Assembly (NCBI RefSeq): GCF_013177295.1
Contig: NZ_CP053642.1
Coordinates: 2,170,001-2,234,000 of the forward strand
Length of the DNA stretch: 64,000 bases
Direction of reading: 5' to 3'
From: Actinomyces marmotae
GTDB lineage: Bacteria; Actinomycetota; Actinomycetes; Actinomycetales; Actinomycetaceae
In this document: positions 20,581 to 29,010 of the stretch, in pieces
How positions within the stretch are numbered: position 1 is the stretch's first letter
Layout: every line of letters starts with the position of its first letter
Program-made: the position numbers and the translations under genes
The notes under the pieces: model-generated
The model's database searches: none
Told to the model about the DNA's origin: nothing
The model's input: the letters and a program-made list of their open reading frames with translations, nothing else

Positions 20581-21390
20581 TCAGCCGATCCGGATGAACG
20601 AGGTCGGGCTGCCCCAGATCTCGCGGTACACGACGCCGGTGGACTCGTTGCCGGCGTCGATCATCATGCCGTTGCCGGCGTAGATGCCAACGTGGTAGCC
20701 GTAGTAGACGATGTCGCCGGGGCGGGCCTCGGCCATGGAGACGGCCCTGCCCGCGGCGGCCTGAGCGCCGGAGGTGCGGGGCAGGCTGATTCCGGCCTGG
20801 GCGTAGACGTACTGGACGAAGCCGGAGCAGTCGAAGCCCGAGGGCGAGGAGCCGCCGTAGACGTAGGCGGCGCCCACGTACTGCATGGCGATGGAGACAA
20901 TGCTCGAGCCGGAGGCGGCGGGGGCGGCGGCGGGCCGCGCCTGGGCGGCCGGGGCGGCCTGAGCGGTGGTCCGCTGGGCCGAGGAGCCGCCCTGGGCCGC
21001 GCCCTGCTCCGACTGAGCGGCCGGTGCCTGCTCGGGGGCCGTCTCCTCGACGACGGGCTTGGGGGCTGCGGCGACGGCCTCGGCCGCCTCTGAGCCGTGG
21101 CTGAAGGCATCGGCCTGGACATCGGCGCCCACAACGATCGCGGCGTTTGTCGTCGCGGCTGCGTGGGCGTCCAGGCCGAGGTAGTTGAGGCCGGAGGCGT
21201 CAAGGGAACCCGCGGAGGCCTGGGCGGGCTCCGCGACCGAGGCGGTGGCGGCACCGGAGGCGACCATGGTCAGGGCCAGGCCGGAGGAGGCGGCCAGCGC
21301 GAGACCGCGGCGAGTGGCGGGCACGACCTCGGCGAGGGGAGTCGTGGGGCGCGTCGCGGCGCGGTGACGAGCCGGGGAATGGGTGGTCAT
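20581..21390 (-). CDS. Secreted NlpC/P60 peptidoglycan endopeptidase 1
   Basis: The 269-residue protein has an N-terminal export segment (RRGLALAASSGLALTMVASGAATA, residues about 27-50). A long Ala/Pro/Gln-rich linker follows, then a C-terminal NlpC/P60 domain (about 160-269). Catalytic Cys188 lies in GFDCSGFVQYVY and His233 in GYHVGIYAGNGMM. Such enzymes cut stem-peptide bonds in the cell wall. The third catalytic position reads Asp/Asn (MIDAGN) rather than the more common His. A c-di-AMP riboswitch precedes it. It is a close paralogue of the gene at 21855, with the same layout, so the pair arose by duplication. Confidence 0.9.
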   Translation of the reverse strand: MTTHSPARHRAATRPTTPLAEVVPATRRGLALAASSGLALTMVASGAATASVAEPAQASAGSLDASGLNYLGLDAHAAATTNAAIVVGADVQADAFSHGSEAAEAVAAAPKPVVEETAPEQAPAAQSEQGAAQGGSSAQRTTAQAAPAAQARPAAAPAASGSSIVSIAMQYVGAAYVYGGSSPSGFDCSGFVQYVYAQAGISLPRTSGAQAAAGRAVSMAEARPGDIVYYGYHVGIYAGNGMMIDAGNESTGVVYREIWGSPTSFIRIG

Positions 21391-21404
21391 GTTTCTCTCC
21401 TATG

Positions 21405-21530
21405 GCCGCCGAGGTGAACTGTCTGGTTCGGGCTGGAGACGCCCTCGCCGCGTCAAGCGGGACTCGCCCCGAGGGCCGCGTTCAGGGCCGCGACCCATGA
21501 AACGGTTCCCCCGTCCCCATCGCTGGTTGT
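21405..21530 (-). ncRNA. c-di-AMP riboswitch (ydaO-yuaA type), copy 1
   Basis: The reverse strand contains the conserved boxes in order: GGGACGGGGGAACCG, a variable middle with GGGGCGAGTCCCGC, then GGCGTCTCCAGCCCGAACC, GACAGTTCACCTCG. These match the ydaO/yuaA motif, which binds c-di-AMP and usually turns off cell-wall hydrolase and osmolyte genes. It lies between the promoter region and the NlpC/P60 start at 21390. Edges are approximate. Confidence 0.85.
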
Positions 21531-21540
21531 TCGCCAGCCC

Positions 21541-21780
21541 GGGCCGGACGATGGGACTGGGCCCCGGCTCGGGCGCCGCGAGGGGGAGGCCCCGCGACAC
21601 CTGAGAGGCTACCGGAGCGCCGACGGCAAGTCACGGAAAGGTAAACGACGCCATCGTGACCTGCCACACAATACCACCCCTCTTTCTCCGTCGTTCCAAC
21701 GGGTTCCGACCAGTTCAGAGCCCCATTCAGGCACTCTCGAATGAGCGGCTTCACGATGAGAGCAACACCACATAAAACAT
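21541..21780 (-). other. Promoter region upstream of riboswitch 1
   Basis: These 240 bases lie between riboswitch 1 and the terminator of the second NlpC/P60 gene. They contain the AT-richer stretch expected for the promoter of the 20581-21390 transcript (around 21640-21680). I see no gene and could not fix -35/-10 boxes with confidence. Confidence 0.4.
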
Positions 21781-21815
21781 CTCGGCCCCGCTCCCACGGG
21801 GGGAGCGGGGCCGAG
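21774..21815 (-). terminator. Intrinsic terminator after the second NlpC/P60 gene
   Basis: CTCGGCCCCGCTCCC (21781-21795) and GGGAGCGGGGCCGAG (21801-21815) form a perfect 15-bp stem with a 5-nt loop. On the minus strand it is followed by ATGTTTTATG, so this is a classic intrinsic terminator. Confidence 0.88.
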
Positions 21816-21854
21816 AGCGGAGTCAGAGCCGATGCGGCCCGACCGCCGGTTCGC

Positions 21855-22640
21855 TCAGAGGCGGAGGTACGTGGCGCCACCGCGGACGGCCAGGTACTGC
21901 ACGCCGACGCTCTCGGACTCGGCGGAGACCATCATGCCGTTGCCGGCATAGATCGCGACGTGGCCGGGCCACCAGAGGACGTCACCGGGCTGGGCCTCGG
22001 CGGCGGAGATGACGGTGCCGACCGAGCGGATGCCGCCGGAGGAGTGCGGGACGCTGATGCCCGCGACGTTGGCGTACACGTAGGAGACGAGGCCCGAGCA
22101 GTCAAAGGCGCTGGGACCGCCTGCGCCGTAGACGTAGGCCTTGCCGACCTGCGCCATCGCGAGACCCACGATGGAGTTTCGGGCGACAGGGGCGGCGGCC
22201 GGGGCGGCCGCGGCCTGGGTGGTGCGGGCCTCAGCGGTCGCGGCCTGGGTCGCCTCAGCGGTGGAGGCCTCAGCGGTCGTGGCCTGGGTCGCCTCAGCGG
22301 TGGGGGCGGGAGCCGGGGCCTCGGCGGCGACGGCCTCGGCGGTGTGGTTGAAGCCGTCCACCTGGGCGTCACTGGCGACCTTGACGGCCGCGTTGGCGAT
22401 AACGGCCTCGTGCGCCGGGGCGGCGAGAGCGGCGGTGCCGACATTCTCTCCGAGGGAGCCGGCGGACTCACTGAGCTGGGTCGTGTCACTCGCGGCATTG
22501 GCGCCGGAGGCGATCATGGTGAGAGCCAGACCGGAGGACGCGACGACGGCGATGCCGCGACGCGCGGCCGGACCGGTGCTCGACAACGGGGTGATCGGTC
22601 GAGTGGCTTTGCGGTGGCGTGCCTTGACGCTGGAAGTCAC
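21855..22640 (-). CDS. Secreted NlpC/P60 peptidoglycan endopeptidase 2
   Basis: The 261-residue protein parallels its neighbour. It has an export segment (RRGIAVVASSGLALTMIASGANAA, about 28-50) and an Ala/Thr/Glu-rich linker with repeated TAEATQA/TAEAS units (about 113-145). A C-terminal NlpC/P60 domain follows, with Cys181 (FDCSGLVSYVY) and His227 (GHVAIYAGNGMM). The start is GTG 22640 preceded by AGGAG. The riboswitch directly upstream has the strongest match to the c-di-AMP consensus in this window. It is expected to remodel cell wall according to c-di-AMP level. Confidence 0.9.
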   Translation of the reverse strand: MTSSVKARHRKATRPITPLSSTGPAARRGIAVVASSGLALTMIASGANAASDTTQLSESAGSLGENVGTAALAAPAHEAVIANAAVKVASDAQVDGFNHTAEAVAAEAPAPAPTAEATQATTAEASTAEATQAATAEARTTQAAAAPAAAPVARNSIVGLAMAQVGKAYVYGAGGPSAFDCSGLVSYVYANVAGISVPHSSGGIRSVGTVISAAEAQPGDVLWWPGHVAIYAGNGMMVSAESESVGVQYLAVRGGATYLRL

Positions 22641-22654
22641 TGGATTTTCTCCTG

Positions 22655-22787
22655 GAGAGCCGTCGAGGTTAGCTGTCGGGTTCGGGCTGGAGACGCCCTA
22701 CCCGCCGAGGCGGGATTCACCCCAAGGAGGAGCGAGCGCGAGGCTCGTTCTCATCCGGGGAATGGTTCCCCCGTCCCTGCCGGTGAT
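22655..22787 (-). ncRNA. c-di-AMP riboswitch (ydaO-yuaA type), copy 2
   Basis: The reverse strand reads GGGACGGGGGAACCATT ... TTGGGGTGAATCCCGCC ... GTAGGGCGTCTCCAGCCCG, AACCCGACAGCTAACCTCG, a textbook match to the ydaO/yuaA leader. The 3' end lies about 15 nt before the GTG of the NlpC/P60 gene, so control could be over ribosome access or over elongation. Confidence 0.93.
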
Positions 22788-23017
22788 CTGGGTGGGAATC
22801 AGGAGTGAGGGGCGCCGGCAGGGTTTGGCTCCGCCCGTCTCTCCACAACCGGGGCATCGGCTGCACCGCTGACACTAGTCGAAGTCCCGCGCCAGAGTGA
22901 AGCCTTGATGTCCGCGACCCCGTGTGGCATCCCTCTCCTAGGGGTCCCATAGGCATATTCACACTGGTCAGACCCACCTGATGGCCTGACCGGCCGCGGG
23001 CGCTCACGACCCGGGCT

Positions 23018-23704
23018 TCAGACAGCGGGAGCGCCCTGCTCCAGGAAGAGGTGGCGGGCGACATCGTCCGGCAGCACGATCGGCATGCCCGTGGGCCCCA
23101 CGATGCGCACACCCCCGGCCGATCCGCGCAGCTCCACGCGCGCGCCCGCGCAGATCCCTGCGTCCTCCATCCGGCCCAGGAGCTCGCCGTCGGCCTGGAT
23201 CGGCTCGCCGATCCGGCGCACGACGGCGGATCCGACGCCGTCGCGGACCGCGCGGTTGGCGCTTGACTCGTCTTTCCCCGGCGCGGGGTGGTCGGCTCGC
23301 CTGCCGGGAATGGGATTGCCGAAGGGATCGGTGGCCACGTCCCCGAGGATCTCGGCGAGCCGGTCCTCGACCCTCTCGCTCATCACATGCTCCCAGCGGC
23401 AGGCCTCGTCGTGGATGTAGCGCCGATCGACGCCGACGACGTCGAGCAGCAGCCTTTCAGCAAGGCGGTGCTTGCGGATCACCTCCGTGGCCCGGCGCCG
23501 GCCCTCCTCGGTGAGCTCCAGTGAGCGGTCCTCCGTGACCCTGATGAGCCCGTCGCGCTCCATGCGCGCCACCGTCTGGGAGACCGTGGGGCCCGAGTGG
23601 TCGAGACGATCGACGATCCGCGCGCGAAGAGGGGTGACGCCGTCCTCTTCCAACTCGTAGACGGTCTTGAGGTACATCTCGGTGGTGTCGATGAGTTCGC
23701 TCAT
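23018..23704 (-). CDS. DtxR/MntR-family metal-dependent transcriptional regulator
   Basis: The 228-residue protein carries the DtxR signature. An N-terminal winged helix opens MSELIDTTEMYLKTVYELEE and has the recognition helix near SGPTVSQTVARMERDGL. The metal-binding dimerisation domain includes LDVVGVDRRYIHDEACRWEH (the H/E ligands) and MSERVEDRLAEIL. A C-terminal SH3/FeoA domain ends LPDDVARHLFLEQ. It should repress metal-uptake or homeostasis genes when Fe(II) or Mn(II) is present. ATG 23704 was chosen because the domain starts there and GGAGG lies upstream. An iron-box-like site at 51602 in this window is a possible target. Confidence 0.9.
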   Translation of the reverse strand: MSELIDTTEMYLKTVYELEEDGVTPLRARIVDRLDHSGPTVSQTVARMERDGLIRVTEDRSLELTEEGRRRATEVIRKHRLAERLLLDVVGVDRRYIHDEACRWEHVMSERVEDRLAEILGDVATDPFGNPIPGRRADHPAPGKDESSANRAVRDGVGSAVVRRIGEPIQADGELLGRMEDAGICAGARVELRGSAGGVRIVGPTGMPIVLPDDVARHLFLEQGAPAV

Positions 23705-23819
23705 ATTCGCTCGCGCCTCCTGCGACGACGGTTCCCCACCCAGGCGGGCGGCCAGGCCCTCGCGCCGCCGCTCTCGTAGGGCGCGGGGACTAGGAGAAGG
23801 ATATCGGTCACTCGCGCGC

Positions 23820-23847
23820 GGGGTCCTCCGCGAGCGCGGAGGACCCC
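23820..23847 (-). terminator. Terminator after the purine permease gene
   Basis: GGGGTCCTCCGC (23820-23831) pairs perfectly over 12 bp with GCGGAGGACCCC (23836-23847) around a 4-nt loop. It lies 28 nt past the stop of the permease gene. Confidence 0.7.
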
Positions 23848-23874
23848 GGGGTTGTGCTGGCAGTGCTGGGCGGC

Positions 23875-25350
23875 TCAGGACAGGCCGAGGATCTCCTTGA
23901 TAGGCGCCGTCGTGAAGTAGACCGCGAACAGCGCGGCGGTCAGCCACATGAGCGGGTGGATCCTGCGCGCGCGGCCGACGGCGGTCTCGACGAGCACGTA
24001 GGTCAGGAAGCCCGCCCCGATGCCGTTGGTGATCGAGTAGGAGAACGGCATCATGATGATGGTCATGAAGGCGGGGATGCCCAGCTCGGGCCGCTTCCAG
24101 TCGATGTCGGCCACCTGGGTCATCATCAGGAAGCCGACGACGACGAGCGCGGGGGTGGCCGCCTCGTAGGGGACCATCGCGACGAGCGGCGACAGGAAGA
24201 CCGAGGCGAGGAACAGGGCCCCGGTGACGACGTTCGCCAGGCCCGTGCGCGCACCCTCCCCGACGCCCGCCGCGGACTCCACGTAGGAGGTGTTGGAGGA
24301 CACCGCGCCGACGCCGCCGACGATGGCGCCCACGGAGTCCACCACGAGGATCTCGCGGGTGCGCGGCGGGTTTCCGTTCTCATCGAGGAGGTCCGCCTCG
24401 GCGCCGATGGCCACCATCGTGCCCATCGTGTCGAAGAAGTCGGCGAGCATCATGGAGAAGACGAGCAGGACGATCGACACGACGCCCGCCTTCTCGAAGG
24501 AGCCCAGCAGGGAGAAGTGGCCCAGGCCCGACAGGTTCGGTACGGAGACGGGACTGCCGCTCAACGAGGGGACGCTCAGCGCCCAGCCCGTGGGGTTGGA
24601 GCCCTCCTCGAAGGCGCCCAGGCCCTGGATGGCCTCGATGATGACGGCCAGGAGCGTGGCGCTGACGATGCCGATGAGGATGGCGCCGCGGACCTTGCGG
24701 ATGTGCAGGATGATCGTGAGGAACAGGCCGAGCAGGAAGACGACCACGGGCCAGCCCTTGAGGGAGCCGCCCAGGCCGAGCTCGAGGGGCGTGCCGCCGG
24801 CGCGCACGACCTTGGCGTCCACCAGCCCGATGAGGGCGATGAACAGGCCGATGCCCACGCTGATCGCGGTGCGCAGGAAGGGCGGGACGGCCCGGAAGAC
24901 GGCCTCGCGGAAGCCGGTGAGGACGAGGATGAGGATGATGACGCCCTCGATGACGACGATGCCCATGGCATCGGCGAAGGTCATGCCGTGGTTGCCGACG
25001 ATCGTGTAGGCGACCATCGCGTTGATGCCGAGCCCGGCGGCCATGGCCAGCGGGTAGTTGGCGACGACGCCCATGAGGATCGTCATGACCCCGGCGATGA
25101 GCGCGGTGCCGGCGGCGATCTTCGCCTTAGCGCTGGTCACGTCGCCGTCGCCCGCCAGAGCGCCGCCGAGGATCAGCGGGTTCAGCACGAGGATGTAGCT
25201 CATCGTGAAGAAGGTGACGACGCCGCCGCGGAGCTCGCGGGCGACGGTCGAGCCGCGCTCGGTGATGCGGAAGAAGCGGTCGAGGGCCGGCAGGGCGGTG
25301 GAGGGGGTGGGGCGTGAGGGCGCGGCGCGCCCGGGAGAAGTGGTGCTCAC
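23875..25350 (-). CDS. NCS2 (AzgA-type) purine permease
   Basis: The 491-residue membrane protein has about 12-14 hydrophobic segments. Family motifs are TRELRGG-like VARELRGGVVTFFTMSYI near the N-terminus, NYPLAMAAGLGINAMVAYT, a GIVVIEGVIILILVLTGFRE segment, VLLVFSMMLADFFDTMGT and SNTSYVESAAGVGEGARTG, which includes the substrate-site region. AzgA-type NCS2 transporters import adenine, guanine or hypoxanthine with protons. The start is GTG 25350. It is a single-gene unit, divergent from the dehydrogenase gene. Confidence 0.9.
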   Translation of the reverse strand: MSTTSPGRAAPSRPTPSTALPALDRFFRITERGSTVARELRGGVVTFFTMSYILVLNPLILGGALAGDGDVTSAKAKIAAGTALIAGVMTILMGVVANYPLAMAAGLGINAMVAYTIVGNHGMTFADAMGIVVIEGVIILILVLTGFREAVFRAVPPFLRTAISVGIGLFIALIGLVDAKVVRAGGTPLELGLGGSLKGWPVVVFLLGLFLTIILHIRKVRGAILIGIVSATLLAVIIEAIQGLGAFEEGSNPTGWALSVPSLSGSPVSVPNLSGLGHFSLLGSFEKAGVVSIVLLVFSMMLADFFDTMGTMVAIGAEADLLDENGNPPRTREILVVDSVGAIVGGVGAVSSNTSYVESAAGVGEGARTGLANVVTGALFLASVFLSPLVAMVPYEAATPALVVVGFLMMTQVADIDWKRPELGIPAFMTIIMMPFSYSITNGIGAGFLTYVLVETAVGRARRIHPLMWLTAALFAVYFTTAPIKEILGLS

Positions 25351-25434
25351 GTTGCCTCATTGTCACAGACCCCGGCGTCGGCCACGAGACCGTATCAGGA
25401 GTCGAAAGCGGCGCGGGCGAACCATAATGGGCCC

Positions 25435-26397
25435 ATGAAGATCCTGCTCACGTCCACCTCCCACCTCGATCCATCGCCGCTGGTCGCCGATGGTCACGAG
25501 GTGGTCGTCTTCGATGAGGCCGCCCCGGTTCCTCCCGAGCACCGCGATGCGGAGGCGATGATCCTGTGGGGCATGGGCGGAGCGCGGGCCCTGGCGGCCC
25601 TGCGGGACACGGCCGGCCGCATGACGAACCTGCGCTGGATCCAGACCCTCGCCGCCGGGCCGGACGCCATCCTCGCCGCGGGCTTCCCCGACTCCGTCGC
25701 GATCACCACCGGGCGCCACTTCCACGACGCTACGGTGGCCGAGCACACGCTGGCCCTGGCCCTGGCCTGCGCGCGATCCCTGCCCCGGGCGCTGGAGGCT
25801 CAGCGCGAGCACCGGTGGGACCGCGAGCTCGGCGGGGCGAAGCCCCTGCACGACCCCGACCGCCTGACCACCCTCATCGGCGCCCGCGCGCTCGTCTGGG
25901 GCTTCGGCGCGATCGGCCAGGCCACCGCGCGGCTGCTGACCGCCGTCGGCGCCCAGGTGCGCGGGGTGGCTCGCAGCGCGGGAACGCGGGCGGGCTACGA
26001 GGTGATCGCCGTGGACGACATCGACACCGCCCTGCCCACCACTGACCTGCTGGTCTTGATCCTGCCCGCCACGCCGTCCACGGCCGGGGCCCTCGATGCC
26101 CGACGGCTGGCCCTGCTGCCCCGGCGCGCCATCGTGGTCAACACGGGGCGAGGATCCACGGTGGACACGCCCGCGCTGAACGCCGCGCTGCGCGAGGGGA
26201 GGATCGCCGCCGCCGGCCTGGACGTCACCCATCCGGAGCCGCTCCCAGCCGATTCCCCACTCTGGGACGCCCCGAACCTCATCCTCACCCCGCATGGCGC
26301 GGGCGGGCGCCCCGTGGGAGCGATGGAGCGGATCGTGCGCAACGCCAGGATCGTGGCCAACTCGCCCGCCGGCGAGCCGATCGAGGGGCTGTCATGA
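25435..26397 (+). CDS. D-2-hydroxyacid dehydrogenase (NAD-binding)
   Basis: The 320-residue protein has the split catalytic domain (1-105, 290-320) and Rossmann domain of the D-isomer 2-hydroxyacid dehydrogenases. It shows ALVWGFGAIGQATARLL (GxGxxG region), LLVLILPATPSTAGALDARRLALL, IVVNTGRGSTVDTPAL (catalytic Arg region, with GRGS) and an ITPHG-like LILTPHGAGG with the catalytic His. The substrate cannot be read from sequence. The frame is open to 25360, but ATG 25435 lies 6 nt after a CATAAT -10 (25423-25428), so a leaderless start is most likely. It overlaps the radical SAM gene by 4 nt. Confidence 0.87.
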   Translation: MKILLTSTSHLDPSPLVADGHEVVVFDEAAPVPPEHRDAEAMILWGMGGARALAALRDTAGRMTNLRWIQTLAAGPDAILAAGFPDSVAITTGRHFHDATVAEHTLALALACARSLPRALEAQREHRWDRELGGAKPLHDPDRLTTLIGARALVWGFGAIGQATARLLTAVGAQVRGVARSAGTRAGYEVIAVDDIDTALPTTDLLVLILPATPSTAGALDARRLALLPRRAIVVNTGRGSTVDTPALNAALREGRIAAAGLDVTHPEPLPADSPLWDAPNLILTPHGAGGRPVGAMERIVRNARIVANSPAGEPIEGLS

Positions 26398-27689
26398 CGC
26401 CGTCGCCCACGGCCCCCGCCCGGCGCCCCTCTGCCCGGCCGGTGCGCGTCCAGCGTCATGATCCCGCCCAGCGCCCGATGCTCGTCACCTGGGAGGCCAC
26501 CCGCGCCTGCGCCCTGGCCTGCCGCCACTGCCGAGCCGAGGCCGTGCCGCTGCGCAGCCCCTTCGAGTTGGGCCTGGATGAGGCGAAGGCGCTCATGGAT
26601 GAGGCGGCCGCCTTCGGCAAGCCCGCCGTCATTTTCATCATCACCGGGGGCGACTGCTTCGAGCGGCCGGACCTGGCTGAACTGGCCGCCTACGGGACGG
26701 AACTGGGGCTGCATGTGGCGCTCTCGCCGTCGGGGACGGATAAGCTCACCAAGGAGGCGCTCGCCGAACTGCAGGAGGTGGGGGTCAACGTCATCTCCCT
26801 GTCCGTCGACGGCGCCACCGCCGCCACTCATGACTCCTTCCGGGGGCTGGAGCGCACCTTCGACCGCACGATCGCCGGCTGGGAGGCGGCCCGCGAGTTG
26901 GGAATGAAGGTGCAGATCAACTCCGTGGTGGCGCGCCACAACGCCCATGAGCTGCCGGATATCGCGGCGCTCGTGCGCGAGCACGGGGCGATGACCTGGT
27001 CCGGGTTCCTCCTGGTGCCCACGGGGCGCGGCGTCGACTTGGGCGCTCTGGACGCCGATGAGGTGGAGGACGTGCTCGGCGCCTTCTACGACATGGGCGA
27101 GGCCGTCCCCGTGCGCACCACCGAGGGGCACCACTTCCGGCGCGTGTGCTTCCAGCGACAGGTCCTCGCCGATCGGGGTGTCCCCGAGGAGGAGATGATG
27201 CGGATCATGGGGTACGGGCCCCTGTACCGCCAGTTGCGCGAGCGGATCACCGAACTCGGGCTCGACTCGGGGCCCCGGCGGCGGCGTCCGCCGATCACCG
27301 TGAGCTCGGGCAGCGGCTTCGTGTTCGTCTCCCACACAGGGGAGGTGACGCCCTCGGGCTTCCTGGAGAAGAGCGCCGGGAACGTGCGCGACTCCTCCCT
27401 GACCGAGATCTACCGCCGCTCCGAGGTGTTCACCGGCGTGCGCGACCCGGGGCTGCTGAAGGGCCGTTGCGGCGCCTGCGAGTACAAGGCCGTGTGCGGC
27501 GGCAGTCGGGCGCGCGCCTACAACACGACCGGCGATCTCCACGCGGAAGACGCCTCCTGCAACTACCGCCCCGGCAGCTTCCCCTTCCCCGACGAGGTCG
27601 CCGCGCTCATGAGCGGGGTCGGCGGGGGCTCAGGCGCGGGTGGGCATGAGGGCCTCAAGGTCGGCGAGGCTGTTCACGCCGGCCACTGA
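26394..27689 (+). CDS. Radical SAM/SPASM protein (AhbD/TIGR04053-like)
   Basis: The 431-residue protein has the radical SAM cluster motif CX3CX2C at C39, C43 and C46 (ATRACALACRHCRAEA). TGGDCFERPDL, a SPSGTDKLT segment and VNVISLSVDGATAATHD follow. A C-terminal SPASM-like region carries CGACEYKAVCGGSRARAY and a later Cys in DASCNY. The closest pattern I know is the AhbD-like family including TIGR04053, some members of which remodel heme propionates. ATG overlaps the dehydrogenase stop (ATGA), so the two are coupled. Its 3' end overlaps the convergent DUF3027 gene by 60 bp. Product unknown. Confidence 0.82.
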   Translation: MTPSPTAPARRPSARPVRVQRHDPAQRPMLVTWEATRACALACRHCRAEAVPLRSPFELGLDEAKALMDEAAAFGKPAVIFIITGGDCFERPDLAELAAYGTELGLHVALSPSGTDKLTKEALAELQEVGVNVISLSVDGATAATHDSFRGLERTFDRTIAGWEAARELGMKVQINSVVARHNAHELPDIAALVREHGAMTWSGFLLVPTGRGVDLGALDADEVEDVLGAFYDMGEAVPVRTTEGHHFRRVCFQRQVLADRGVPEEEMMRIMGYGPLYRQLRERITELGLDSGPRRRRPPITVSSGSGFVFVSHTGEVTPSGFLEKSAGNVRDSSLTEIYRRSEVFTGVRDPGLLKGRCGACEYKAVCGGSRARAYNTTGDLHAEDASCNYRPGSFPFPDEVAALMSGVGGGSGAGGHEGLKVGEAVHAGH

Positions 27690-28928
27690 GTCAGCCGCCT
27701 CTTCCTCGGCATCGGGCCCGGCGGGCGCGGCGGAGCGCTCCTGGCCGAGTTCGTCGGCCAGGCCCGCGACAGCGTCGCGCGCGGCGACGGCGCGGTCCTC
27801 GCCGGCATCAGCGGTCCCCGGCGCGTCATCGACCGTCGGATCCGCCCCGGGCGCGGCGCCGACGGGGGCCTGCGGGGCCTGCGAGGCCTCATCAGCGGCG
27901 GGTTCCGCGGCAGCATCCTCGGCGGAGCCCTCGGCGGCGGGCACCGCCGCCTCCTCGACGGCACCCCCGGCGATCTCGTCCAACGGAACGCCCCCGCGCA
28001 GGTCCTGGCCGTCGGAGGCGACGACCTCGATGCGGCCCTCGTCGACGCGCGAGGGCGTCACCGGCCACTCCGGCCCCTGGTCGGGCACATCGGTCTCGGA
28101 GTGGGCGCCGCAGCCGTGGTCGAGGGAGACGACGACGCCGTCGTCGGGGGCCCACTCGTTGGCGCAGATCCCGAAGGCCTGCCGGAAGGGCCCCGCCATG
28201 GGGATGAAGAAGCCGCATGTGGAGCAGGTGGCGTGGGCCTTGCGGACACCGTCGGCATGGGGGCCGTGATCGCCGTCGTACCAGCGCTGGGCGGCGCGCT
28301 GGACGCCCTCGGGGCTGAGGACCCGCGCGCGCCCGAGGTCGAGCTCATCGAGGGCGACCCTGTCTCCCTCCTCGTCGCCAGTGGCTTCCCAGCCCGGCTC
28401 AAGGCGCTCGTCGGTCTCGCGCAAGGGGAGCCGGTCGGAGCGGCTGACATCCCCGGGGGCCAGGCGGTCCGCCCAGGGCACCCACACGGGGGCGAGGAGC
28501 GCGTCCTCGCCGGGCAGCAACTCGAGCTCGACCACGGTGGCCGTCCGCGAGCGCGGCGCGCGGCTCATCGTGACGGCCCAGCGCCAGCCGCTGTAGCCGG
28601 CCAGGGTGCACTCGAAGAGGTGGGTGACGAGGCGCTCGGCGTCCGCGCGGGCGGCTGTGTGGGCCCCGATGGTCTCGGGGATCGTGATCTCCATGAGGGC
28701 GGTCCGCGCGAGCTCGACGGCGGTCGCGCTGGTCAGCGTGCGGTCCTTGGCGGCGAGGGCGGCCTGGGACGCCGTGGGCAGCGAGCCCCCGCGGACCAGG
28801 GCGGCGGTGGCGGGGTCGGCGGCGGTCCCGACGCTCCCCCGGGGGACCTCGGGGGCCTCAGGGCTCTGCGGGGTCGCGCTCATCTCGGGGGAGGTCGCGC
28901 CTGCCACGGCGCTCTCGGTTCCAGTCAC
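27630..28928 (-). CDS. DUF3027 family protein
   Basis: The 432-residue protein is of the actinobacterial DUF3027 type. Its core runs from TALMEITIPETIGAHTAA through LFECTLAGYSGWRWAVTMS and PVWVPWADRLAPGDVSRSD to a probable metal-binding CSTCGFFIPM...GICANEW...HGCGAHSE (CxxC-C-C). The final third is low-complexity Ala/Glu/Pro. It sits beside helicase-type genes here. GTG 28928 is preferred over GTG 28955 because TACACT (28936-28941) ends 7 nt upstream, giving a leaderless start. Function unknown. Confidence 0.8.
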   Translation of the reverse strand: MTGTESAVAGATSPEMSATPQSPEAPEVPRGSVGTAADPATAALVRGGSLPTASQAALAAKDRTLTSATAVELARTALMEITIPETIGAHTAARADAERLVTHLFECTLAGYSGWRWAVTMSRAPRSRTATVVELELLPGEDALLAPVWVPWADRLAPGDVSRSDRLPLRETDERLEPGWEATGDEEGDRVALDELDLGRARVLSPEGVQRAAQRWYDGDHGPHADGVRKAHATCSTCGFFIPMAGPFRQAFGICANEWAPDDGVVVSLDHGCGAHSETDVPDQGPEWPVTPSRVDEGRIEVVASDGQDLRGGVPLDEIAGGAVEEAAVPAAEGSAEDAAAEPAADEASQAPQAPVGAAPGADPTVDDAPGTADAGEDRAVAARDAVAGLADELGQERSAAPAGPDAEEEAADSVAGVNSLADLEALMPTRA

Positions 28929-29010
28929 GCGCCCCAGTGTAGAGGGGGTGTCCACGCCCCGCCCGCCAGCGCTCCCGTCGCGGGACGCGCCCCAGAGGCC
29001 CGGGGGCAGG

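Noticed and set aside
23705..23947. A longer start for the DtxR-family regulator at 23947
   Set aside because: The extra residues are Arg/Pro-rich, overlap the permease 3' end and terminator, and an ATG with GGAGG at 23704 begins the conserved domain.
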